Shown: one piece after another, positions 31,681 through 38,171 of the stretch
Layout: each line of letters starts with the position of its first letter
Position numbering within the stretch: the first letter of the stretch is position 1
Assembly: GCA_041655035.1 (NCBI GenBank)
Contig: JBAZCN010000016.1
Location: 1-38,171 of the forward strand
DNA: 38,171 nt
Reading direction: 5' to 3'
Origin: NAT127 sp041655035
Lineage (GTDB): Bacteria > Pseudomonadota > Gammaproteobacteria > Pseudomonadales > Porticoccaceae
Notes under the pieces: model-generated
What the model was told of the DNA's origin: nothing
The model's database searches: none
What the model saw: only the letters and a program-made list of their open reading frames with translations
Program-made: the position numbers and the translations under genes

Positions 31681-33040
31681 TTACCAGGTGCTGATCGTCG
31701 ACGACGAGGCGGATATCCGCGAACTGCTGCATATCACCCTCGACCAACTCGGCCTCCGGGTCCGCGAAGCCGACAGCCTCGGCGCCGCGTTTGCGCAACT
31801 CGCCGCACATCGCTTCGAGCTCTGCCTGACCGACATGCGCCTGCCCGACGGCGATGGACTCGAACTCGTTGACCATATCCAGCGCCACTGCCCGGCCATG
31901 CCGGTGGCGATCATCACCGCCCATGGCAACACCGATCTCGCCGTCGAGTCACTGAAAAAAGGTGCCTTTGATTTTGTTTCGAAGCCGGTGGAACTGTCGC
32001 GGCTGCGCGCCATGGTGCAGACCGCGCTGCAATTGCGCGAGGAGCCGACATTCCCCGACGCCGAGGAAACCGGACTCACCGGCAACTCACCGATCATGGC
32101 CAACCTGCGCCAGCAGATCAGCCGGGTGGCGCGCAGCCAGGCGCCGATCTTCATCACCGGCGAATCCGGCACCGGCAAGGAATTGGCAGCGCGGGCCATC
32201 CATTATCTGGGGCCGCGCAGCCAGGGACCGTTCATTCCGGTCAACTGTGGCGCCATTCCCGCAGAATTGATGGAAAGCGAATTCTTCGGCCACAGGAAAG
32301 GCAGTTTCACCGGCGCCATCCAGGACAAACAGGGGCTGTTCCAGGCCGCCAGCGGCGGCACGCTGCTCCTCGACGAAGTCGCGGACCTGCCGCTGCCCAT
32401 GCAGGTCAAACTGCTGCGCGCGATTCAGGAGAAATCGATACGCCCCATCGGCGACCCGGAAGAAAAAAACATCGACGTGCGCATTCTCAGCGCCTCGCAC
32501 AAAAACCTCGACAACGAGGTCCGCGCCGGGCGCTTTCGCGAAGACTTGTTCTACCGCATCAATGTGATTGAAATCCGCGTGCCCGCCCTCAGGGAGCGCA
32601 GCGGGGATATCCCGTTGCTGGCGCAGCTGTTCCTCGCCGGGTTCTCCCGCGAAACCGGGCTGCCCACCCCCCTTCTCAGCGAGCAGGCCCTGAAGGCCCT
32701 GCTGGAATACCCCTTCCCCGGCAACGTGCGCGAACTGGAAAACACCCTGGAACGGGCCTTCACCCTGTGCACCAACGGTGTCATCACCGCCGACGACCTG
32801 AGCCTGCAGGCGCGCCGCGCGCCGCCTCCGGCGCAGCAGGTCGCAGCCAACGGATCCCTGGTCAATGACTATGTGCCGGGCTCAGGAGTCTCTCTGGATG
32901 ATTTTCTGGCGGACGTCGAACGGGAAATCCTGCTGCGGGTACTGGAAGAAAACCGCTGGAATAAGACCCTCAGCGCCACCAAGCTCGGCCTCAGCTTTCG
33001 CCAGTTGCGCTACAAGCTGCAAAAACTGGCCATCGATTGA
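31673..33040 (+). CDS. pilR: Sigma54-dependent response regulator PilR
   Basis: This 455-residue NtrC-type activator has a receiver domain with phospho-acceptor Asp54 and Lys104. An AAA+ domain follows, with Walker A GESGTGKE (163-170), Walker B LLLDE (231-235) and the sigma54-contact loop GSFTGA (210-215). A C-terminal Fis-type helix-turn-helix 'NKTLSATKLGLSFRQLRYKL' completes it. The ATG at 31673 lies 8 bases inside the end of pilS. In P. aeruginosa the equivalent protein activates pilA. No pilin gene is present in this window. Confidence 0.93.
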   Translation: MNDYQVLIVDDEADIRELLHITLDQLGLRVREADSLGAAFAQLAAHRFELCLTDMRLPDGDGLELVDHIQRHCPAMPVAIITAHGNTDLAVESLKKGAFDFVSKPVELSRLRAMVQTALQLREEPTFPDAEETGLTGNSPIMANLRQQISRVARSQAPIFITGESGTGKELAARAIHYLGPRSQGPFIPVNCGAIPAELMESEFFGHRKGSFTGAIQDKQGLFQAASGGTLLLDEVADLPLPMQVKLLRAIQEKSIRPIGDPEEKNIDVRILSASHKNLDNEVRAGRFREDLFYRINVIEIRVPALRERSGDIPLLAQLFLAGFSRETGLPTPLLSEQALKALLEYPFPGNVRELENTLERAFTLCTNGVITADDLSLQARRAPPPAQQVAANGSLVNDYVPGSGVSLDDFLADVEREILLRVLEENRWNKTLSATKLGLSFRQLRYKLQKLAID

Positions 33041-33063
33041 GGGCGTTCTCTTCGCCTGAGGTT

Positions 33064-33137
33064 CGGTGCGCTTCCTTCCTCAGTCACCCTATGCTCTATG
33101 AAACAGCATAAGGTGTGCCGACGCAGGAGGCGCACCG
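33064..33137 (+). repeat. Palindromic extragenic repeat, copy C (complete, about 74 bp)
   Basis: The outer arms CGGTGCGC (33064-33071) and GCGCACCG (33130-33137) are exact inverted repeats. The inner arms CCCTATGCT/AGCATAAGG differ at one position. Each half carries the sequence CATARGGTG...GCGCACCG, so the element is two inverted half-units. Partial copies lie at 21424-21489 and 27861-27897. It fills the gap between convergent pilR and ispH. Confidence 0.6.
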
Positions 33138-33168
33138 GCGATATCTGCATTGCACAGCGTCGCCGGTG
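33133..33168. terminator. Hairpin between pilR and ispH
   Basis: CACCGGCGA (33133-33141) and TCGCCGGTG (33160-33168) pair perfectly around an 18-base loop. It lies 15 bases after the ispH stop on the minus strand and partly overlaps the repeat. There is no T-run. It is probably the end of the ribF-ispH transcript. Confidence 0.5.
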
Positions 33169-33183
33169 AAGCGCCAACAGGCC

Positions 33184-34161
33184 CTAGCGCAATTCCCTGG
33201 GCATCGAGAAACGGATGTTTTCTTCCCTGCCCTTCATCTCCACCGGCGCTCCCGCGCCCATCTCCCGCAAGCGGTCGATCACCGCGCGCACCAGCACCTC
33301 AGGCGCGGAAGCGCCAGCGGTGATGCCAATGTACTGCTTGCCTGCGCACCATTCCGCCCGGATGTCGTCGGCGCCGTCGATCAGGTACGCGGTCGCGCCA
33401 CAACGCTCCGCCAGCTCCCGCAGGCGATTGGAATTGGAGCTGTTGGGCGAACCGACCACCAGCACCAGGTCGCACTCGAGGGCAAGTTGCTTGACCGCAT
33501 CCTGACGATTCTGAGTGGCATAGCAGATATCGTCCTTGCGCGGGCCCTGGATCGCGGGAAATTTCGCTCTCAAGGCATCAATGACCCGGGCGGTATCATC
33601 CACCGACAGGGTGGTCTGAGTGACATAGGCCAGGCGCTGCGGATCGTTTACCTCCAGGCTCATTACGTCGCCGAGGTGCTCCACCAGGTAGATGCGCCCG
33701 CCGTTGGCGATATCGTACTGCCCCATGGTGCCTTCCACCTCGGGATGCCCGGCGTGACCGATCAGGATGCACTCGCGGCCCTCGCCACTGTACCTCGCCA
33801 CCTCGATGTGGACCTTGGTGACCAGCGGACAGGTGGCGTCGAACACCTTGAGGCCGCGGCGCACCGCGTCCTGGCGCACCGCCTGCGATACCCCGTGGGC
33901 ACTGAAGATCACGATGCTGTTGTCGGGCACTTCGTCGAGCTCATCGACGAACACCGCGCCCCGCTCCTTGAGGGATTCCACCACGAAGCGGTTGTGCACC
34001 ACTTCGTGGCGAACGTGGATCGGCGCGCCGAAAATATCCAGCGCACGATTGACGATATCGATGGCGCGATCGACACCGGCACAGAAACCCCGGGGGTTGG
34101 CCAGCACGATCTCCACAGGCAGGGAGTCCATGGCGGAACGAGCCCTCGGTAAATCGGCCAT
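33184..34161 (-). CDS. ispH: 4-Hydroxy-3-methylbut-2-enyl diphosphate reductase
   Basis: This 325-residue iron-sulphur enzyme makes IPP and DMAPP in the last step of the MEP isoprenoid pathway. The three cluster cysteines are Cys27 (GFCAGV), Cys111 (ATCPLV) and Cys213 (DICYAT). Glu143 in HPEVEGT is the proton donor. The ATG at 34161 overlaps the fkpB stop (TGATG), so coupling supports this start, although a start 30 bases later would match the usual short N terminus. It is the last gene of the ribF-ileS-lspA-fkpB-ispH operon. Confidence 0.97.
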   Translation of the reverse strand: MADLPRARSAMDSLPVEIVLANPRGFCAGVDRAIDIVNRALDIFGAPIHVRHEVVHNRFVVESLKERGAVFVDELDEVPDNSIVIFSAHGVSQAVRQDAVRRGLKVFDATCPLVTKVHIEVARYSGEGRECILIGHAGHPEVEGTMGQYDIANGGRIYLVEHLGDVMSLEVNDPQRLAYVTQTTLSVDDTARVIDALRAKFPAIQGPRKDDICYATQNRQDAVKQLALECDLVLVVGSPNSSNSNRLRELAERCGATAYLIDGADDIRAEWCAGKQYIGITAGASAPEVLVRAVIDRLREMGAGAPVEMKGREENIRFSMPRELR

Positions 34162-34604
34162 CAGTGCGTCACCGCCGGTGCCACCGCACGGATCGCCACC
34201 CGGAATGTCAGCTCGCGCCCGGCCAGCGGGTGGTTGAAATCCACGGTCACGGTATCGTCATCGAACGCCGCCACCACCCCCGGCAGTTCCGCACGGCTGG
34301 CATCGGCGAAGGACAACACCAGCCCCACCTCGAGCGGCTGATCGAAATCCGCCCTCGGCATGACCTGGATGTTGGCCTCGTTATGCTGGCCAAAGCCATG
34401 CTCCGGTTTCATTTCAAAACTGGTCTCGTCGCCGGCGCGGAGACCGAACAACACGGCCTCATAACCGGGAAGCAGACTGCCGTCACCGACATCGAACACC
34501 GCCGGCTCGCGATCGAAGTTGGAATCGACCACGGTGCCGTCGTCCAGAGTCAGAGAAAAATGCAGGGTCACCTGGGTGCCAGGGCCAATGATCAATTCAG
34601 TCAT
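34161..34604 (-). CDS. fkpB: FKBP-type peptidyl-prolyl isomerase FkpB (SlpA)
   Basis: This 147-residue SlyD-like prolyl isomerase/chaperone has 'QVTLHFSLTLDDGTVVDSN' at the start of the FKBP half and an inserted flap domain around residues 70-120. The ending 'VDFNHPLAGRELTFRVAIRAV' is characteristic of FkpB. The ATG at 34604 gives the length of E. coli FkpB (149) and has AGGA upstream. An earlier in-frame start at 34664 would overlap lspA by 20 bases and add unusual residues. It sits in its canonical place between lspA and ispH. Confidence 0.92.
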   Translation of the reverse strand: MTELIIGPGTQVTLHFSLTLDDGTVVDSNFDREPAVFDVGDGSLLPGYEAVLFGLRAGDETSFEMKPEHGFGQHNEANIQVMPRADFDQPLEVGLVLSFADASRAELPGVVAAFDDDTVTVDFNHPLAGRELTFRVAIRAVAPAVTH

Positions 34605-34644
34605 CACAGTCCGTCCTGTCTTACCATCAGGAGACAACACGATA

Positions 34645-35157
34645 TCATCTACCTTGTCGTCCAAACAGTGAATCCACGATCAATATCGCCGCGCCCACGG
34701 TGATCGCGGAATCGGCGATATTGAAAGCGGGAAAATAATAGCCGCCATAGTGCAGCTGGATGAAATCCACGACAAAGCCGTGCATCAGGCGATCCCACAG
34801 ATTGCCGATCGCACCGCCGAGGATCAGGCCCAGGGCGAGCAGTTGCAGGCGGGCGTTGCGGGGCAGAAGGGCCATCCACACCACGATCACCAGGCTCACC
34901 ACCGTGGAGATGGCCAGGAAAAGCCAGCGCTGCCAACCGCCGGCGTCACTGAGAAAGCTGAAGGCGGCGCCCGGGTTGTGAAGCAGCGTCCAGTTGAAAA
35001 AGGACGTCACCATCACCGGCCTGGCATAGTCGAGATAGGCGCTGGCGATACCCTTGGTCAACTGATCGACAACCACCACCAGCAGCGCCAGGGCATACCA
35101 TCCCAACAGGGCGCCGCTGCGGACAACGATTGAATGCGTAGTCACCGTCCGCTCCAT
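34645..35157 (-). CDS. lspA: Lipoprotein signal peptidase
   Basis: This 170-residue inner-membrane aspartyl protease removes signal peptides from prolipoproteins. Four hydrophobic helices are visible (about 15-32, 74-97, 103-120 and 146-163). The catalytic aspartates are Asp131 (VVDF) and Asp149 (NIADS), and the conserved 'NPGAAFSF' (61-68) and 'GNLWDR' (118-123) are intact. Its ATG overlaps the ileS stop codon by one base (TGATG), so translation is coupled. Confidence 0.97.
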   Translation of the reverse strand: MERTVTTHSIVVRSGALLGWYALALLVVVVDQLTKGIASAYLDYARPVMVTSFFNWTLLHNPGAAFSFLSDAGGWQRWLFLAISTVVSLVIVVWMALLPRNARLQLLALGLILGGAIGNLWDRLMHGFVVDFIQLHYGGYYFPAFNIADSAITVGAAILIVDSLFGRQGR

Positions 35158-37967
35158 CAGGCGAAACGCCGCACTTCGCCACGGCCATCGACATTATCGA
35201 CGCAGCGGCCGCAGAGTTCCGGGTGTTCTTCACGACTGCCGACATCGGCGCGAAAATGCCAGCAGCGCACACACTTCGGCGCTGAGGAAACGGCGAGCCC
35301 GACCCTGAGCCCGGTGACGGCAGCGGCCGCATCCTCGTCGACCCGGGCGCTGGCGGTAATCGTCACGAAACGCAGCTCGTCCCCCAGCTTGGCCAGCACC
35401 GCGGCGATCTCCGCCGAAGCGGTGAGGCTCACTTCCGCCTGAAGGGCGCCCTTGATCCCGCCGGCATTGCGCTCATCCTCGATGACCTTGTTGACCGCCT
35501 CCTTGACCTCGGCAATGGTGGCCCAGTCGGCGGCGCTGATCGCGGCGTCGGCGGGCAGCCGGGGCAACGGGTACCACTCGGCGGTGAATACGGTGTCGTC
35601 CCGCGGGCCGGGCATGAAGCTCCAGATTTCGTCGGCGGTAAAACTCAGGATCGGCGCGATCCAGCGCACGAAGGCTTCCGCCACGTGGTGGATAGCGGTC
35701 TGCGCCGAGCGGCGGGGCAGGCTGTCGGTGCCGCAGGTGTAGATGCGGTCCTTGATGATGTCGAGGTAGAAGCCGCCCAGGTCGTTGACGCAGAAGTTGT
35801 GCAGCCGCTGGTAGATCATGTGGAAATTATAGTCGTGGTAGAAGGCCACGAGCTCATCCTGGAGGCGCGCGGCGCGATCCATCACCCAGCGGTCGAGGGC
35901 GATCATCTCGTCCTCCGCCACGCTGTGGGTGCCGGGATCGAAGCCATCGAGATTGGAGAGCAAAAAACGCGCGGTATTGCGGATGCGCCGGTAGGAGTCG
36001 GCGGTGCGCTTGAGGATCTCATCGGAAACATTCATCTCGCCGCTGAAATCGGTGGCCGCCACCCACAGCCGCAGTACGTCGGCGCCGAGGTCGTTGACCA
36101 CCTTCTGGGGCGACACCACGTTGCCCACCGACTTGGACATCTTGCGGCCCTGGGCATCGACGGTGAAACCGTGGGTCAGTACCGCCTTGTAGGGAGCGTC
36201 GCCATTGATGGCGATGGCGGTCTTCAGCGACGACTGGAACCAGCCGCGATGCTGATCCGAGCCCTCCAGGTAGAGGTCCGCAGGGTAGCTCAGCCCGTCG
36301 CGGCGACCGAGCACCGAAAAGTGGGTCACCCCGGAGTCGAACCAGACATCGAGAGTGTCGGTCACCTTGTCGTAGCGGGACGCCTCGGCGCCGAGCAGTT
36401 CCGCCGGGTCGAGGTCGAACCAGGCATCGATGCCGGCACTTTCCACCCGCCTGGCCACCTCTTCGATCAGCCTGGCCGTGTCGGGGTGCAGGGCGCCGCT
36501 GTCCTTGTCCACGAACAAGGCAATGGGCACCCCCCAGGTGCGCTGGCGGGAAATACACCAGTCGGGGCTGTTGTTGAGCATTGCCTCGATGCGCGCCTGC
36601 CCCCAGCCCGGGTGCCAGGTGACGCCCTTGACCGCCGCCTTGGCGCTGGCGAGCAGGCCATTGGCGGTCATACTGATGAACCACTGGGGCGTGGCGCGGA
36701 AGATCAGCGGCGTCTTGGTCCGCCAGCAGTGGGGAAAACTGTGGGTGATGGTGCCCACCGACAACAGCCGGCCCCGCTCTTTCAGCACCTCGACGACCTT
36801 CTCGTCGACCTTGTAGACGTGCTCGCCGGCAAACAGCTCGACCCCATTCCGGTAGTAGCCATGGTCGTCGATATAGTTGAGGGTGCCGATACCGTAGCGG
36901 CCGGCGACCACGAAGTCATCCATGCCGTGGTCCGGGGCGGTGTGGACGCAGCCGGTACCGGCTTCCGTGGTGACGTGGTCGCCCAGCAGTATCGGCACCT
37001 GGCGGTCATAGAAAGGATGGTCGAGGCGCAGGTGTTCCAGGGCCGCGCCCCCGACCCGGGCGAGGACGCGATGCTCCGTCACCGACCAGCGCGCGAGGGT
37101 GTCGGCCAGCAGGGCTTCGGCGAGGATCAGGCGCTGCTCGCGGCCCGCCACCTCGCACTGCACCACCAGGTAATCCAGCTCGGGATTGACCGCTACGGCC
37201 TGGTTGGCCGGCAGCGTCCAGGGCGTGGTGGTCCAGATCGCCACCGCCAGTTCGCCGCTGCCGCTGAGAGGGCCGGTGACGACTTCGAGGGCGGCGCTGT
37301 CCGCCACCGGAAAGCTGACGTAGATCGAAAACGACGTCTTGTCCTGGTATTCCACTTCGGCTTCGGCGAGGGCCGAGGCGCCCACCACGCTCCAGTACAC
37401 CGGCTTGTAACCCTTCACCAGATGGCCGTTGTCGATGATCCGGCCGAGGGCGCGGATGGTATCGGCCTCGATCTTCGGATCCATGGTCAGGTAGGGGTGA
37501 TCCCAGTCGCCGATCACGCCGAGGCGGATGAAATCCTTCTTCTGGCCCTCGACCTGCTTCATGGCGTAGTCGCGGCAGTGCCGGCGAAAGGTCTTGTAAT
37601 CGACCTTGTCCCCGGCCTTGCCGATTTTCTTCTCGACGTTGTGCTCGATGGGCAGGCCGTGACAATCCCAGCCCGGCACATAGGGCGCGTCGAAGCCGGA
37701 CAGCACCCGCGACTTGACGATGATGTCCTTGAGCACCTTGTTGACGGAATGACCGATATGAATCTCGCCGTTGGCGTAGGGGGGGCCGTCGTGGAGGATG
37801 AACGTCTCGCGGCCCCGACGGGCATCGCGCATCGCCTGGTAGAGGCCCTGCTGCCGCCAGTTGTCGAGCATGGCCGGCTCCCGCTGGGCGAGGTTCGCCT
37901 TCATCGGGAACGCCGTTTTCGGCAGGTTGAGGGTTGCCTTGTAATCTCGGGTCGTTGAGTCTGTCAT
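35157..37967 (-). CDS. ileS: Isoleucyl-tRNA synthetase
   Basis: This 936-residue class I aminoacyl-tRNA synthetase has HIGH at 70-73 (GEIHIGHSVNKV) and KMSKS at 609-613. The editing domain lies between these two motifs. The C-terminal zinc finger uses Cys899, Cys902, Cys919 and Cys922, at nearly the same positions as in E. coli IleS. Length is that of the eubacterial type (938 in E. coli). It follows ribF by 44 bases and overlaps lspA by one base. Confidence 0.98.
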   Translation of the reverse strand: MTDSTTRDYKATLNLPKTAFPMKANLAQREPAMLDNWRQQGLYQAMRDARRGRETFILHDGPPYANGEIHIGHSVNKVLKDIIVKSRVLSGFDAPYVPGWDCHGLPIEHNVEKKIGKAGDKVDYKTFRRHCRDYAMKQVEGQKKDFIRLGVIGDWDHPYLTMDPKIEADTIRALGRIIDNGHLVKGYKPVYWSVVGASALAEAEVEYQDKTSFSIYVSFPVADSAALEVVTGPLSGSGELAVAIWTTTPWTLPANQAVAVNPELDYLVVQCEVAGREQRLILAEALLADTLARWSVTEHRVLARVGGAALEHLRLDHPFYDRQVPILLGDHVTTEAGTGCVHTAPDHGMDDFVVAGRYGIGTLNYIDDHGYYRNGVELFAGEHVYKVDEKVVEVLKERGRLLSVGTITHSFPHCWRTKTPLIFRATPQWFISMTANGLLASAKAAVKGVTWHPGWGQARIEAMLNNSPDWCISRQRTWGVPIALFVDKDSGALHPDTARLIEEVARRVESAGIDAWFDLDPAELLGAEASRYDKVTDTLDVWFDSGVTHFSVLGRRDGLSYPADLYLEGSDQHRGWFQSSLKTAIAINGDAPYKAVLTHGFTVDAQGRKMSKSVGNVVSPQKVVNDLGADVLRLWVAATDFSGEMNVSDEILKRTADSYRRIRNTARFLLSNLDGFDPGTHSVAEDEMIALDRWVMDRAARLQDELVAFYHDYNFHMIYQRLHNFCVNDLGGFYLDIIKDRIYTCGTDSLPRRSAQTAIHHVAEAFVRWIAPILSFTADEIWSFMPGPRDDTVFTAEWYPLPRLPADAAISAADWATIAEVKEAVNKVIEDERNAGGIKGALQAEVSLTASAEIAAVLAKLGDELRFVTITASARVDEDAAAAVTGLRVGLAVSSAPKCVRCWHFRADVGSREEHPELCGRCVDNVDGRGEVRRFA

Positions 37968-38011
37968 TGTCCTCTACATCGACGTCAGGTGGCCCGCGGG
38001 CCGGAATAGTT

Positions 38012-38171
38012 TCAATCAAATCGGCACGGCGACCGTTCCAGCCCACGATCGGCGAAAAAATGCCGCGCGTACTCGATATCGGTGCGAATCTGCGCCAGCA
38101 GTGTATCGACACTGGAAAACTGCCGCTCCTCCCGTATCGGGGCGATAAACTCCACGGTAATCCGCTGGCCG
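38012..38171 (-). CDS. ribF: Riboflavin kinase/FAD synthetase, C-terminal end (partial)
   Basis: The last 52 codons of a minus-strand gene enter from the right edge. The reading begins 'GQRITVEFIAPIREERQF' and continues 'SVDTLLAQIRTDIEYARHFF', which is the C-terminal end of the riboflavin kinase domain of bifunctional RibF. The place directly before ileS is canonical. The N-terminal FMN adenylyltransferase part is outside the window. Confidence 0.88.
   Translation of the reverse strand, partial: GQRITVEFIAPIREERQFSSVDTLLAQIRTDIEYARHFFADRGLERSPCRFD

Noticed and set aside
33064..33168. Nested inverted repeats as an integron attC site
   Set aside because: No integrase, no R'/R'' core GTTRRRY motif and no cassette array are seen. 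A REP-like repeat explains the structure better.
34605..34664. Longer fkpB start at 34664
   Set aside because: It overlaps lspA by 20 bases and adds residues not found in FkpB. The start at 34604 gives the family length and has an AGGA upstream.
35685..37958. Plus-strand open frame of 757 codons
   Set aside because: It is antisense to ileS, which has all its catalytic and zinc motifs. The composition is that of a shadow frame.
1..38171. CRISPR arrays, tRNA or rRNA genes, insertion sequences, integrase
   Set aside because: No spaced repeats, cloverleaf-like sequence, rRNA sequence or transposase/integrase frame was noticed. tRNA genes can be missed by eye.

Overview
The window is GC-rich DNA from what is most likely a gammaproteobacterium. 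The strongest evidence is the right end, where ribF-ileS-lspA-fkpB-ispH runs on the minus strand in the canonical gammaproteobacterial order, next to pilS-pilR and nadE. Within the gammaproteobacteria the gene content (many catabolic SDR/P450/Rieske genes, a TonB receptor) would fit a marine Cellvibrionales-type or Pseudomonas-related organism. That finer placement is inference. I see no rRNA, tRNA, CRISPR array, integrase or transposase.

Region 1 (1-15301) is a catabolic gene block for an aromatic or polycyclic substrate. A plus-strand run encodes a Rieske ring-hydroxylating oxygenase alpha subunit (5' truncated by the window edge), its beta subunit, a cytochrome P450 and a small globin. A converging minus-strand run encodes an acyl-CoA dehydrogenase, a zinc-independent MDR oxidoreductase and two RhlG-like SDRs. 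A stand-alone [3Fe-4S]-type ferredoxin gene has its own promoter. A second minus-strand run encodes a third RhlG-like SDR, an FAH-family hydrolase/hydratase, an extradiol dioxygenase and an MFS permease. Facing away from it are an enoyl-CoA hydratase and a sodium:solute symporter with a small membrane partner. The set fits P450 hydroxylation, alcohol oxidation, ring dihydroxylation, diol dehydrogenation, meta cleavage, C-C hydrolysis or isomerisation, then beta-oxidation. The combination of Rieske alpha/beta, [3Fe-4S]-type ferredoxin, P450, extradiol enzyme, SDRs and MFS permease recalls the diterpenoid (dit) pathway. The real substrate cannot be read from sequence alone.

Region 2 (15357-21956) is mixed: a large alpha/beta-hydrolase-like protein with a C-terminal PKD-like domain, a TetR regulator with a TTG start, an ABC-2 exporter pair, a class II glutamine amidotransferase and a GYD-domain protein.

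Region 3 (22117-28290) is the most unusual part. A TonB-dependent receptor and a secreted tyrosine-phosphatase-like protein form one minus-strand unit. Divergent from it are a BlaI/MecI-type repressor and a BlaR1-like M56 membrane protease. The C-terminal sensor of that protease is a LytM/M23 domain that keeps its metal ligands but has lost both catalytic histidines. Three BlaI-like dyads lie in the shared intergenic region. An IsdG-like haem-degrading monooxygenase gene follows, on the opposite strand, behind nadE.

Region 4 (28316-38171) is core: nadE, pilS-pilR, then ispH-fkpB-lspA-ileS-ribF with overlapping stop/start codons. The minor pilin genes that separate pilR from ispH in Pseudomonas aeruginosa are absent, and a 74-bp palindromic repeat lies at that junction.
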